From Clostridiales bacterium (GTDB lineage: Bacteria; Bacillota; Clostridia; Christensenellales; CAG-314): a stretch of 64,000 nt of DNA. The DNA lies in contig JAFLVJ010000001.1 of assembly GCA_022508375.1 (NCBI GenBank), forward strand, positions 254,857 through 318,856, given 5' to 3'. Below are positions 45,901 to 54,459 of this stretch, piece after piece; position 1 is the first letter of the stretch, and each line of letters starts with the position of its first letter. The notes under the pieces are model-generated. The model ran no database searches, was not told the DNA's origin, and saw only the letters and a program-made list of their open reading frames with translations. Both the position numbers and the translations under genes were made by a program.

Positions 45901-48900
45901 CGTGAGGACCTTCAACGTCGTATCCGCAGTCGCAAGAACCCATGTGTTGATCGTCAACGGAAATCCACTCCATCTCGTGCGATTGAATATCTTGTTCGCC
46001 ACAAACGCAAGCATATGTGTGTGTTTCGTTGTCACGAGTAACGTAGGTTGTGTATGTATGACCAACTACCTTATCCTTATCTTCGTATTCACACTCGGAA
46101 CACTTATTCCAGTGATTGTCACTATTGTGACCGTAAACTTCTCCGTAATAACCGTCGTGAGTATCGTACAAGTAATGAACGTTACAACCTTCTTGAGCGC
46201 ATACGTACCAGTGACCTTCGCTGTCGTTATCCATTACTTCGTCATTCACGTCGTGACCGACTTGAGTCGTTGTATAAGTGCACTCCGTGCATTTTTGCCA
46301 GTGATTGTCATCGCTCCACTTCCATTCGAGGTCGCATTGTACGGCTTCGTCATGGTGAGAGGGATCGTTGTTACATACGTGGTAATGTTTACCGGGGTTT
46401 TCCTTATCCTCGGTGTATTCTTCCGCGTAGTCGTGACCGAGAGCCTCACCTTCAACGTCGTCACTGTCGGTGAGCGCGGTTACACTTGCTGACCAGTGGT
46501 CTTTGTCAGTCTTTTTGAAACCTTGCATTGCTGCAACTGTAGCCATTTCGGCGTTGATTGTGTAGGTTGTTACTTCCTTGACGGTACACGTCGCATTGGT
46601 TGTTACTTGATGGGTGATAACTTCGCTAAGCGTGATATCGTTGGTTTCGCCACATTCACCGTTGTCACACACAAGATGAAGCGTTACAGTTTCGTGGTTA
46701 TCTGCCCAAGTCCAAGCGTCTTGAGCTGCAAGCTTCCAACTGTGACCAGTTGCAGATTGCAAACCGTCGAAGTAGTTGTCGTCAACCGGTTCGGCACTAT
46801 CTTGCGTTGCAAATGCTTTGTGACAATTGTCGCATTCCCAGTAAGCCTTTAGTTCGTCCGTCGTGCAGGTTGCAGCAGCAGCCTTATGTTCGGTACGGCT
46901 TGAGTGCGCGCAGTACTTGGGATCTTCATTGCCACAAGCGCACTTGCCGCCTTGTCCGTCTTCATTTTGAACGTATTCGTGAGCTTCGTTGTCGCGAATT
47001 ACAGCATGGCAAACGCTACATTTAACGGTATGAGTGTTGTTGACATTGATAACGTACTCTTTTTCGTCGTGCGCTTGCTTGGTGCTTTCATCGATAGATT
47101 CGTCGAATTTGCACTTCTTGGCGTGTTGACCTTCGCCGATATCTACGTAGCTTTCGTAAACGTGTTGACCTTTTACATTGTCGGAAATACTTTCAAGTAC
47201 GGAGTGCTCCTCATTGAAATACTTGCTGCATACCGAACATTGATAGTACGCTACGTTACCTTCGTGTTGACAGTCTGTTCCGCCAACTGCAGGATGTAAT
47301 GTACCGTAGTCGTGAGCGCCCTTTGTATTGTCGGAAAGGCTTTCAAGTACGGTGTCTTTAGCCTCGTTGAAGTACTTGTCGCATACAGAACATTGATAGT
47401 ACGCTACCGTACCTTCGTGTTCACAATCTGTACCGCCAACTGCAGGGTGTAATGTACCGTAGTTGTGAGCGCCCATTGTATTGTCGGAAAGGCTTTCAAG
47501 TACGGTGTCTTTAGCCTCGTTGAAATTCTTGTTGCATGCCGAGCAATGATAGTACGCTACCGTACCTTCGTGTTGACAGTCTGTACCGGGCACAGCAGGG
47601 TTCAACGTACCGTACTTGTGCGCTGTAGGAACTGCCGGGGCAACGGTTTGTTGCTGTGTGATTTCGTTGCCGATTGCGTTGTTGTTATCTGCAAAGTACT
47701 TTTGGCAAGTGCCGCAGTACCAGTAAGCAATGTTACCTGCATTTGTACAATCGGGGGCAACCGCAGGCGTCAATTGAGCGCCAACGTGTTCGCAAGCAGG
47801 TTGAGGATTGCGTGCGATAAGGTTACAACCTGTCAACTCTTTGTCGCTATTGTAGATTGTGAGCGTACCTGAAATAACCACTGTATCGCCAACAACTATC
47901 GAAGTGAGATCGTCGCCGTTTTTAAGTTGGTAAACGTAGATGGATTTGCCACCTGTGGTCATATCAAACGAAATACCGTAGTTGGAAGTCCACGTGTATC
48001 TTATCTTTGTAACTTCGCCAGTAAGTTTGTAGGTGCCGGGCAATGAACCGCTTTCCCTTGCGTAGATAGCGTCAACTGCCTCTTTGTCGGTGTAGGTGTA
48101 TTCGCAAGTGGGACATACACTGAGAATAGGTGAGCAATTTGCCGTTTCCGTTTCCTGACACTTGCTGCAAGTACGCGTGTGCGTCCAAGCGTTGTCGTTG
48201 TGGGTCCACTTCCAATCGTGAGCGCATTCGCCCTCGCCAAGAGGAGCAAGGTACTCTACGTCGAACTTCATCATTCTTCTGTGACCGCTTGAACCACCAA
48301 CGGTTAACGTAACGCTGGAAGTCTTGCCTGTCCATACGCCGTTGCTGTATGTACCTCTATTTGCAGTAATCGCATTAGCGCCGCCATCACCGTTGTCATC
48401 CTTACCGAAAGTAATGGTAATCTTGGTAATGTAGTAACCAACGGGAACGGTTACGGTAACATTGCTACCGCCGTAAACTCTGACAGCCGTGCCGGTGTTG
48501 TAGTATTTACTTCCGGATGAGAAAGTAAATGTTATGTCGCCTACTACTTTTTCCGTTACGTCTTGCGCATTATCATATCCTTGCGCGGTTGTATCGTAGG
48601 TTGCGTCCTTTTCGGTGAGCACTTCGGGAACGTCCTCAACAACTGTGATGACGATTGCCGTATTGCCTTCAACAACGAATTGGTAACTGCCGTCTGCCTG
48701 TGCATCGAGAAGTTCTCCGTTGATTGTAACCACGCTAATCTTGTAACCTTCGTCACAGGTTACCGTAAAGGTGATGGTTTCTCCGACGTATGCTTTGGTG
48801 ACAATTTCGGAAACGGTTGCGTGTTGAACGTTATTTACCGTGATGTCGTATTCGGGGAATTCAAGTCCTTCGAGTGTGCAATCGACAATTTCCTTAGTTG

Positions 48901-50221
48901 CATAATAGGACTTGAGCGTACCGTGTACGGTAATTACACTACCAACTATGATGTCTGCGGTAGCTTCTTCGCCGTCAACAATACCGTAAGCTTCGATTTC
49001 TCTGCCGTCAACCGTGTACCATACGTTTGTGTAGCTAGCAGTACGTTGAATTCTGGTAACCGTACCTGTAAGTGCAAAGGTTCCGTCCATGGACTTTTCG
49101 ACATTGCCAAGAGCATACAAAGCGTCAACAATTTCCTTTTCGGTATAGGTGTAGTTACAATCTTGACACTTATTAAGTACGATATTGCTACAAGCCGACG
49201 TTGTGCCTTGCTCACCGCATACGGAACACGTTTGAGCGTGCGTCCAAGTGTTGACAACGTGAGTTATAAGCGTGTAGTTGTGATTACCTGTTGCAGGATC
49301 GACAGTATCATCTTCGTCGATTTCGTTACCGGCTACACCGTCATTATCAGCGTAGTACTTTTCACAAGCGCTGCAGTACCAGTGTACAATTACACCGTCG
49401 TCACCGCAAGTGGGAGCTTGCGCGTTGACTTTATCAAGATTGCTGTGTGCACCGTATTCGCCTGCGCGTTCACTTTCGGGTATTACTTGATCGTCTGCGT
49501 CAAGCCACTGGTGACAAACTTCGCATACCGAGTGCGCCACGTCACCTGCGTGTGTACAATCCGTACCAACCGTTGCTTCAATCCACGTACCGGGAGTGTG
49601 CGTTGCGGGGATAATGATTGTTGAAAGTTCAACTTTATCTGCGTCGAAGTTCTTGCCGCATATATCGCAATGATAGTGACCGACCGTGCTTTCCTGCGTG
49701 CAGTCGTTTTTGCGATCTTCGGGAATCCATGTGCCGTAGTTGTGAGCTGCAGGATCCTTAGCGCGAACGGTATCTTCCAATTGGATTTCCGTCGTGGCAT
49801 TGGCATCTGAGAACAGCTTGTTGCACTTGCTGCATTTCCAATACTCGATATTGCCTGCATTTGTGCAATCGGGAGCCTTGGCGGGAACATTATTAAGCGC
49901 GTGTTCACAGCCCGTAACACCGGAATTACGTGTGTCCTTTTGGTGACATACCGAACACTCGCGTTCCTCGACGCCTGCCGTTGAGCCTGCGCCCCATTCA
50001 CCCCAACGGTGATTGCCCGTTGCCGGAATTTGCTCCGTTTGAACCTCACCGCACACTATACATGTACGGGTAAGTACACCGGGATCTCCGCACGTGGGAG
50101 CCTTGGTAACTGCATCTTCCCATTTGTGTCCGTTTGTTTCGCAGCGATTGCAAGCTACAAGGGCAAGAACCATTGCAACTGCCAACACTGCCGACAGCAA
50201 AACTAGGATAGTCTTTTTCAT
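42950..50221 (-). CDS. giant modular Cys-x2-Cys-repeat surface lipoprotein
   Basis: 2423 residues. Lipoprotein signal with lipobox LVAC (Cys at about 24) and AAGGAG before the ATG. The chain alternates ~45-55-residue repeats of the form apxC...G...ywxCxxCxkxF...H.Y (over 20 CxxC pairs) with other modules: OB-like domains near residues 362-455, 715-803 and 2070-2180; InlB-type beta repeats near 456-532 and 2190-2240; beta-sandwich modules near 535-660, 1462-1597, 1872-2025 and 2265-2423. A very Cys-dense stretch (CTSKCTTCQLC) is near 2034. No sortase motif is seen. Similar CxxC-repeat surface proteins occur in gut Clostridia, but the function is unknown; metal binding or disulfide cross-linking outside the cell are possibilities. 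Confidence 0.9.
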   Translation of the reverse strand: MKKTILVLLSAVLAVAMVLALVACNRCETNGHKWEDAVTKAPTCGDPGVLTRTCIVCGEVQTEQIPATGNHRWGEWGAGSTAGVEERECSVCHQKDTRNSGVTGCEHALNNVPAKAPDCTNAGNIEYWKCSKCNKLFSDANATTEIQLEDTVRAKDPAAHNYGTWIPEDRKNDCTQESTVGHYHCDICGKNFDADKVELSTIIIPATHTPGTWIEATVGTDCTHAGDVAHSVCEVCHQWLDADDQVIPESERAGEYGAHSNLDKVNAQAPTCGDDGVIVHWYCSACEKYYADNDGVAGNEIDEDDTVDPATGNHNYTLITHVVNTWTHAQTCSVCGEQGTTSACSNIVLNKCQDCNYTYTEKEIVDALYALGNVEKSMDGTFALTGTVTRIQRTASYTNVWYTVDGREIEAYGIVDGEEATADIIVGSVITVHGTLKSYYATKEIVDCTLEGLEFPEYDITVNNVQHATVSEIVTKAYVGETITFTVTCDEGYKISVVTINGELLDAQADGSYQFVVEGNTAIVITVVEDVPEVLTEKDATYDTTAQGYDNAQDVTEKVVGDITFTFSSGSKYYNTGTAVRVYGGSNVTVTVPVGYYITKITITFGKDDNGDGGANAITANRGTYSNGVWTGKTSSVTLTVGGSSGHRRMMKFDVEYLAPLGEGECAHDWKWTHNDNAWTHTRTCSKCQETETANCSPILSVCPTCEYTYTDKEAVDAIYARESGSLPGTYKLTGEVTKIRYTWTSNYGISFDMTTGGKSIYVYQLKNGDDLTSIVVGDTVVISGTLTIYNSDKELTGCNLIARNPQPACEHVGAQLTPAVAPDCTNAGNIAYWYCGTCQKYFADNNNAIGNEITQQQTVAPAVPTAHKYGTLNPAVPGTDCQHEGTVAYYHCSACNKNFNEAKDTVLESLSDNTMGAHNYGTLHPAVGGTDCEHEGTVAYYQCSVCDKYFNEAKDTVLESLSDNTKGAHDYGTLHPAVGGTDCQHEGNVAYYQCSVCSKYFNEEHSVLESISDNVKGQHVYESYVDIGEGQHAKKCKFDESIDESTKQAHDEKEYVINVNNTHTVKCSVCHAVIRDNEAHEYVQNEDGQGGKCACGNEDPKYCAHSSRTEHKAAAATCTTDELKAYWECDNCHKAFATQDSAEPVDDNYFDGLQSATGHSWKLAAQDAWTWADNHETVTLHLVCDNGECGETNDITLSEVITHQVTTNATCTVKEVTTYTINAEMATVAAMQGFKKTDKDHWSASVTALTDSDDVEGEALGHDYAEEYTEDKENPGKHYHVCNNDPSHHDEAVQCDLEWKWSDDNHWQKCTECTYTTTQVGHDVNDEVMDNDSEGHWYVCAQEGCNVHYLYDTHDGYYGEVYGHNSDNHWNKCSECEYEDKDKVVGHTYTTYVTRDNETHTYACVCGEQDIQSHEMEWISVDDQHMGSCDCGYDVEGPHDYGKDGERHACVCGDWCYTAQPGDFTITPSDYADSSKVASGDNITSGANSTATLKFGEDKGITITFNQGSGNTAIRWFQYSTTGAIELRVYNNSSFTITANNLTKIVVNYRGSNYLNADGYTSSGTKGTWEGTAESVSFSVSGSMNITSIVIYYDVDTVDHNWQEQSRTPEVDCASQVTYKCARCGIDKTETVVNHNIELKNGQVASCTQQGWVSHYECTKCTKWFTSAADDAEEMTKSIDEKLAHEKYLKSLGDDQHQELCRNCDEYQGAISSHDKSYGKDDNNHWFICNDGCDLKGAEEGHSYETDDTCVCGKPNPNTHTTHTTEQNKWASDGEQHWRICDTCGEEVDNTRGTHSYSGNSEYEDGDNKQHTAKCDECSLTATHNSKYTDLENGQHSITCDDELCEISLSNPHDDEGDEGACSKCGYKKSEPQWVLVNSTSELSDGDKIVIVGKDVEIALSTNQASSNRTGTAITKKDNTITMTESVQEIVLERDSSGNYALHMVTGTTGYLYASSSSSNQLKTQSTNNANGLWKITVTNGTASIVATGTNTRNTMQYNANNGSPIFNCYASASQTAIQIYRYDDGTTGGGTTDPDQHTCTSKCTTCQLCTNTSCQQEACLNKCKGHDSQIPAHITDKEIDDLVANAPENLKYIYEVTGIWVPTGNDSDQYGNGKLIDKSSGNELVIYGMAPTESAFSYNSATGEYKFTNPKAFQDIKSQFAAGDEIKIGVAYNTSFSNYYSYYIDKMEVAANILYDVKLTYNDTLGQVSLSQSTGLVYGDEVTITVTPNANYKVGSVTFNGVGATKVNDNTYKFNVTVAKNEIVVNFAEATQKVLKTLTIDLTSTTTSGISSTANTAVASTQLNGITYKYLNLKQNSGYVMFNKSSSWFANETKIDGTIVKVEFTIQSGSSGSAAYYITIGTTQMLEAKSTGTTANQKGLGTGNKMVAEVDEAQGGSYFNISQVSSYNGQIKTITVSYYEA
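47160..47615 (-). repeat. three tandem ~153-bp (51-codon) repeats inside the giant gene
   Basis: Three consecutive nearly identical units encode YGTLxPAVxGTDCxHEGxVAYY(Q/H)C blocks ending in LESLSDN. The first two are 153 bp and the third about 150 bp. Identity is high even at the DNA level, unlike the other repeats of the protein, so the duplication is recent. Boundaries are approximate. Confidence 0.8.
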
Positions 50222-50287
50222 TGCGTTTATCTCCTTATATAAAATTTTTTATAATAATACAACCTTATAAGGTTGGTTATTGCACGT

Positions 50288-50325
50288 AAAAAAATCGCCG
50301 CAAGCGTCAATATAGGCTTGCAGCG
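50288..50325 (-). terminator. attenuator-type intrinsic terminator in the giant-gene leader
   Basis: Minus-strand arms CGCTGCAAGC (50325-50316) and GCTTGCGGCG (50305-50296) with one mismatch and a 10-base loop, followed by seven T. It lies ~170 bases inside the predicted transcript and 66 bases before the start codon of the giant gene, so it must be overcome for expression. Its 5' arm begins at the base after the stop codon of the leader ORF. Confidence 0.85.
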
Positions 50326-50424
50326 TTAAATTATGATTAAAGGTGCGCAAAAAACAGAGTCAATGGTACAGGTGTACACATACTCACAGTCCACAATATT
50401 GTTAGTATCCATTGGGAAATTCAT
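50326..50424 (-). CDS. 32-codon leader peptide of the giant lipoprotein gene
   Basis: Starts at an ATG nine bases after GGAG and encodes 32 residues (beginning MNFPMDTNNIVDC, ending FCAPLIII) with Cys at 13, 19 and 26 and three terminal Ile. The TAA (50328-50326) directly abuts the terminator stem. A ribosome reaching the stop codon would cover the 5' arm. RBS, length and placement are those of a regulatory leader peptide. No homologue is known to me. Confidence 0.6.
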   Translation of the reverse strand: MNFPMDTNNIVDCEYVYTCTIDSVFCAPLIII

Positions 50425-50503
50425 CGGCGGTTGCTCCGTTAACTGAAGGGGCTATTGCTCCATAAATGTGCTATATGATACTATGTGGCTATTCAATAAA
50501 TAT

Positions 50504-50532
50504 ATTATACAAAAACCACCCTTTGATGTCAA
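50504..50532 (-). promoter_or_regulatory. perfect consensus sigma-A promoter of the giant gene
   Basis: On the minus strand TTGACA (50532-50527), 17 bases, TATAAT (50509-50504). The transcript should start near 50497 and carry a ~276-base leader. A 16-bp perfect palindrome (CAACCTTATAAGGTTG, 50260-50275) lies between the attenuator and the start codon. Confidence 0.88.
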
Positions 50533-50633
50533 CCCTAAATGTCCATTTTTACGACAATTTTTGTAAGATTTTTTACCTTAGGACGGTTGCATTTTTTTTA
50601 CGCTATTTTGCATACTAAACGCAGGAGGAAACT

Positions 50634-51839
50634 ATGCAAAAAGAAAGCAATTATAAAGAAGAACGAACGGATTTGATTGTGGGGATAGTAACGATAATCA
50701 TTACGTTGGCATTGTTTGCGTGGCTGGTAGCAAGTATCGGGCGCAACGCGCGACAGGAGATTGCCGCCAACACCGTAGGGGAAATAACCGTAATAGGTGA
50801 AACGCGCAGAGGAAGCGAACAAACGTTTACCTACACGCCCGATAGGACGGATATAATGGACGGAGCATACGTGCAATGGACGGTCGATGGCGAACCTGTG
50901 TACGAAGGTGCTTACCTTATCGGAGAACCGCTAACGCTCAACTACACGCCAACCCAAACCGGCGCGATGGAAATTGGCGTAAAAGTTGGCAACTACCACC
51001 AAATGACGACAGTTGAGGTGCTTTCGCCCCGATTGACCATTACAGCACCCTGTATTACATTGACTTACGGAGAACCATTGCCCAAGGTTGACTACGCGGT
51101 TAGCGGATTTGTACCGGGCGAGGACGTAAGCGACTTTTGTTATGACGGACATTGTATTACCGACTGCGACAAACTGAACGTAGGCGTTTATGAACTGAAA
51201 TTTGAAAACGATTGCTGTTACCGTGACTACGAAATAGAATACGTATGCGGAAAATTGACAATTTTACCAAAGCAATTGCAAGTTACAAATAATTTCGTCA
51301 AGATCTACGACGGCACCAACACCATTGACAATCCCACACTGACGCTTGACGGTATTGTGGAAGGCGACGAAGTGTGCGCCAAGTGCGAAACGCTGTATTT
51401 CGACAATAAAAACGTCGGTAACGACAAGACAATAATGCTTGCCAACGTCTGCCTTGAAGGTAAAGACGCAAATAACTACGTTTTGCCCGACTATGCAAGT
51501 GGAAATGTCACACCACGCCAGTTAAAGGTCGTTGGTATGACAGTTAAAGACAAAATCTATGACGGAACCACCAAAGCCACCATTGACAAGATGGCAACGC
51601 TCAGCGGAGTTATCGACGGGGACAGCGTAGCAATCGGCGGACTCAATGTCAGCTTCGACAACGCAAGTGTAGGCAAACAAAGCGTCACGACGCGCAGCAT
51701 TACGCTAATTGGAGCGGACAAAGACAACTACATTGTAGTTGAAGTGGAAAAACCGACCGCTCACATACGTAACAGCAACGGTTTTTGGGACAAGATACTG
51801 GACCGAGAACCCGTTGCGCAAGGCTCGCAACTCGCATAG
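50634..51839 (+). CDS. membrane-anchored YDG-repeat surface protein
   Basis: 401 residues. A short cytoplasmic N-terminus and one membrane segment (about residues 14-36), then an extracellular beta-rich chain. It contains an Ig-like segment, an MBG-like module (TITAPCITLTYGEPLP) and two YDG modules (KIYDGTNTIDNPTL and KIYDGTTKATIDKM). Such modules occur in large adhesins. AGGAGG precedes the ATG. It is divergent from the giant lipoprotein gene, and both encode modular surface proteins. The C-terminus has no anchor. Confidence 0.82.
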   Translation: MQKESNYKEERTDLIVGIVTIIITLALFAWLVASIGRNARQEIAANTVGEITVIGETRRGSEQTFTYTPDRTDIMDGAYVQWTVDGEPVYEGAYLIGEPLTLNYTPTQTGAMEIGVKVGNYHQMTTVEVLSPRLTITAPCITLTYGEPLPKVDYAVSGFVPGEDVSDFCYDGHCITDCDKLNVGVYELKFENDCCYRDYEIEYVCGKLTILPKQLQVTNNFVKIYDGTNTIDNPTLTLDGIVEGDEVCAKCETLYFDNKNVGNDKTIMLANVCLEGKDANNYVLPDYASGNVTPRQLKVVGMTVKDKIYDGTTKATIDKMATLSGVIDGDSVAIGGLNVSFDNASVGKQSVTTRSITLIGADKDNYIVVEVEKPTAHIRNSNGFWDKILDREPVAQGSQLA

Positions 51840-51920
51840 TCACGCTTTCGAAGCACACTTGTTGCCACAGTTACGGCGTTAAAATGCGTATATTTATACA
51901 AAAAACTTAGTCATTATATA

Positions 51921-51949
51921 TTGCAAATTGCTCGTTTATGTAGTATACT
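51921..51949 (+). promoter_or_regulatory. sigma-A promoter of the SHOCT protein gene
   Basis: TTGCAA (51921-51926), 17 bases, TATACT (51944-51949). Transcription would start near 51956, which rules out the in-frame ATG at 51928 and supports the start at 52006. Confidence 0.65.
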
Positions 51950-52005
51950 GTACTGGAAAATATTTGCCAAAGGGAAAACGTGGCAAAAAAGGAGTGAAAT
52001 TTGTT

Positions 52006-52821
52006 ATGAAAACTCGCAGAGCATTACAAATTATTGTTGGTATTCTTTCAGCGCTGTCACTACTGGCTATCTTGGGAGCGGCGGCTTGTGTTGCGCTTGC
52101 TGTTTTGTTTCCTAGCAACATGCCCTTGCTTCAAGACGGATACAGCACGTTAAAGAACGGCTTCATTTGGGCGGCAAGATACTTCTCCATTGGTGACATG
52201 GCTTACCTTTTGCCCCTGTTTGCGTACGTTTTACCTGCCGAATTGTTTTTAATTTCAGCTATATTGCTGTTTTTGCGTGACAATGGCAAGCAGAAAAAGT
52301 ACATTGCAGGATGCATCTTGGCACTTATCGGTATTGCAATCAGTGCGATATTCACCCTTATGTTTGCCAGCGACTTGGTAGTTAACGTAACTAAACACGC
52401 TTGGTATCATGCTCCTATCGATTGGGCAGGCCCCGACATGATTTTGCGTTTCGTTACAGCAGGATCACTTGCACTGTTTATCATTTTTGTTGGCGCAGCG
52501 TTGGGCGTAAAAGTCAAAGATCAAGCAGTTACAGCGGAAGAACAACCTGAAACCGACGACAGTCAGGCAGTTGTTAGCAAAGAAACTAACGAAACAGTAT
52601 ATGCCAGCAGTGAAGCGCAACAATCACCCGCTGCAATCGAGGATACAACCGAACCCACACAGGAACCCAGCATATCCGAAGTGCGCAGTAGCGTGTACAG
52701 CGATGACGATAACGTATTGCCCTACCTTGACAAGGTTAAAAAAGCGCGTTGGCTGTACGACATGGGCGCAATCACCCAGGAAGAATTTATCATGGTTGTA
52801 AACAGCTACGCTAAGGACTAA
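52006..52821 (+). CDS. four-TM membrane protein with C-terminal SHOCT domain
   Basis: 271 residues from the ATG at 52006, 11 bases after AAAGGAG. Four membrane segments in the first ~170 residues, a ~60-residue Glu/Thr/Ser-rich linker, and a C-terminal ~35-residue SHOCT-like module (KVKKARWLYDMGAITQEEFIMV). SHOCT domains are short oligomerisation units found at protein ends. Function unknown. Shares a bidirectional terminator with the convergent gene at 52886. Confidence 0.75.
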   Translation: MKTRRALQIIVGILSALSLLAILGAAACVALAVLFPSNMPLLQDGYSTLKNGFIWAARYFSIGDMAYLLPLFAYVLPAELFLISAILLFLRDNGKQKKYIAGCILALIGIAISAIFTLMFASDLVVNVTKHAWYHAPIDWAGPDMILRFVTAGSLALFIIFVGAALGVKVKDQAVTAEEQPETDDSQAVVSKETNETVYASSEAQQSPAAIEDTTEPTQEPSISEVRSSVYSDDDNVLPYLDKVKKARWLYDMGAITQEEFIMVVNSYAKD

Positions 52822-52838
52822 TACCGTTTAATTATAAC

Positions 52839-52872
52839 AAAAAAGCGACAGAGCAAGTCTGTCGCTTTTTTT
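52839..52872. terminator. bidirectional intrinsic terminator
   Basis: AAAAAAGCGACAGA and TCTGTCGCTTTTTT arms with a 5-base loop between two convergent genes; A and T tracts on both sides suit both strands. Confidence 0.9.
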
Positions 52873-52885
52873 ACGCTTATTGGAA

Positions 52886-53392
52886 TTATTTTCTGTTATG
52901 CGGTGATTTAAATCTGGGATTGTTTATAATCTCCCCCATCACCATCGCTTTAGCAAGTTCGGTATAATCAACTTCCTCACCGTCGCCCGAGTCATACGCC
53001 ATATCGTGAACAATAAAGCGTACTCCACTGAGGTCCTCGCACCCTTCGTCGTTGACTTCGCCAAGGGAACCTATAATTTCATCGTAGTGCTCTTCCTCGC
53101 CCATGTGAGCGTGCTCATGAGCGTCCTGTACGTGCGATTGGTGTTTTTCAGCTGCGTTTTTTTGCTTTTGCTGTTGACGCAGATACTCCGCTCTCTTACG
53201 CTGTTCGTCCGTCATGCCGCCTTGTCTTGATTGGGCGGTTTGTGACGTTGTGTTTTGCGCGCGGTATTGATCGTACTTTTTTTGCTCTGCTTGATTTTTC
53301 TTCTTTGTCCTAGCTGCAAAAACAAAAATTGCTATGAATATGCCGAAGATGCCGATAAAGAATAATGGTCCTACTATCAATCCAATTTCCAT
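52886..53392 (-). CDS. single-TM protein downstream of floA, unknown function
   Basis: 168 residues. One N-terminal membrane segment (about 5-27), then a Lys/Gln/Glu-rich, probably helical region with a His-rich patch (HEHAHMGEEEHYDE) and an acidic C-terminal part. No family recognised. It follows floA by 25 bases and likely shares the nfeD-floA transcript, so a role at flotillin membrane domains is plausible from context only. Confidence 0.7.
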   Translation of the reverse strand: MEIGLIVGPLFFIGIFGIFIAIFVFAARTKKKNQAEQKKYDQYRAQNTTSQTAQSRQGGMTDEQRKRAEYLRQQQKQKNAAEKHQSHVQDAHEHAHMGEEEHYDEIIGSLGEVNDEGCEDLSGVRFIVHDMAYDSGDGEEVDYTELAKAMVMGEIINNPRFKSPHNRK

Positions 53393-53417
53393 TGTTACTC
53401 TCCAGTCGGCTTAAAGG

Positions 53418-54431
53418 TTATTTCTTGCCGCGTTTACCGTCCGAACCCTCACCGCTGATTGCGTTACGCATAGCAGTGTCTGCTTGAATGTTTTGCATCT
53501 GGTAGTAGTCCATGATACCAAGACGTCCGTTGCGGAAAGCTTCCGCCATTGCCTTGGGAACTTCTGCCTCGGCTTCTACGACCTTTGCACGCATTTCTTG
53601 CGTGTGAGCCTTCATTTCCTGCTCGGTAGCAATTGCCATAGCTCTGCGTTCTTCGGCGTTTGCCTGAGCGATACGCTTGTCGGCTTCGGCTTGATCCATT
53701 TGCAGTTGAGCGCCGATGTTTCTGCCTACGTCAACGTCGGCGATGTCGATAGACAGTATTTCGTATGCTGTGCCTGCGTCAAGACCTTTTTTCAAAACTG
53801 TCTTGGAAATAAGGTCGGGGTTTTCCAACACTTCCTTATGATACTCGGACGAACCAACCGTAGTAACGATACCTTCGCCTACGCGGGCAATTATTGTTTC
53901 TTCGCCTGCACCACCAATCAAACGGGCAATGTTGGCACGAACAGTAACACGCGCTTTGACGCGAAGTTCGATACCGTTTTTCGCTATTGCGGAAATAACA
54001 GGTGTTTCGATAACCTTGGGATTGACGGATACTTTAACGGCGTTCAACACGTCGCGACCTGCCAAGTCAATTGCCTTTGCCGATTGCAACGACAGTTCGA
54101 TATTAGCGCTGTGTGCGGATATAAGCGCGTTTACAACGTTACTTATGTTACCGCCTGCCATTACGTGGCTTTCCAGTTCGGCAATGTCGATATCCAAGCC
54201 TGCTTTACGTGCGCGAATGTAAACGTCAACCAACATTCTGTAACGGATACGACGCATTTTCATACCCACAAGACGGGTCATGGAAACGTGTGCACTACTT
54301 ATTGCCGCAATAAACCAAGTGCCGATGGGCAAAAATATCAGCAAAACGATAATTAGCACCGCAACTACAATGAGTGCTATTGCCCATGTGGGGAAAGTTG
54401 TTGCCCCTAAAAGTGTCAAAATCATGTTCAT
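53418..54431 (-). CDS. floA: flotillin-like protein FloA
   Basis: 337 residues. One N-terminal membrane-inserted segment (about 13-38), then the PHB/SPFH region ([25 protein letters not shown] is typical of FloA) and a helical C-terminus rich in Ala-Glu repeats ([20 protein letters not shown]). FloA scaffolds ordered membrane microdomains. It follows nfeD by 28 bases, the standard pair. Confidence 0.95.
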   Translation of the reverse strand: MNMILTLLGATTFPTWAIALIVVAVLIIVLLIFLPIGTWFIAAISSAHVSMTRLVGMKMRRIRYRMLVDVYIRARKAGLDIDIAELESHVMAGGNISNVVNALISAHSANIELSLQSAKAIDLAGRDVLNAVKVSVNPKVIETPVISAIAKNGIELRVKARVTVRANIARLIGGAGEETIIARVGEGIVTTVGSSEYHKEVLENPDLISKTVLKKGLDAGTAYEILSIDIADVDVGRNIGAQLQMDQAEADKRIAQANAEERRAMAIATEQEMKAHTQEMRAKVVEAEAEVPKAMAEAFRNGRLGIMDYYQMQNIQADTAMRNAISGEGSDGKRGKK

Positions 54432-54459
54432 TTACCTCTCATTAAATATTTTTTATATT

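Noticed and set aside
47160-47615. CRISPR-like array
   Set aside because: The repeats are in frame, contiguous, without unique spacers, and encode protein.
48563-49624. 353-codon open frame on the plus strand opposite the giant gene (also 45839-46492 and others nearby)
   Set aside because: No RBS, Cys/Val/Phe-rich composition that simply mirrors the minus-strand repeats, no recognisable domain. It is an antisense shadow.
50426-50497. Known riboswitch class in the giant-gene leader
   Set aside because: I compared the leader with the conserved cores I remember for TPP, SAM, cobalamin, lysine, c-di-GMP, ydaO, M-box and T-box and found no match; the leader-ORF model explains the layout better.
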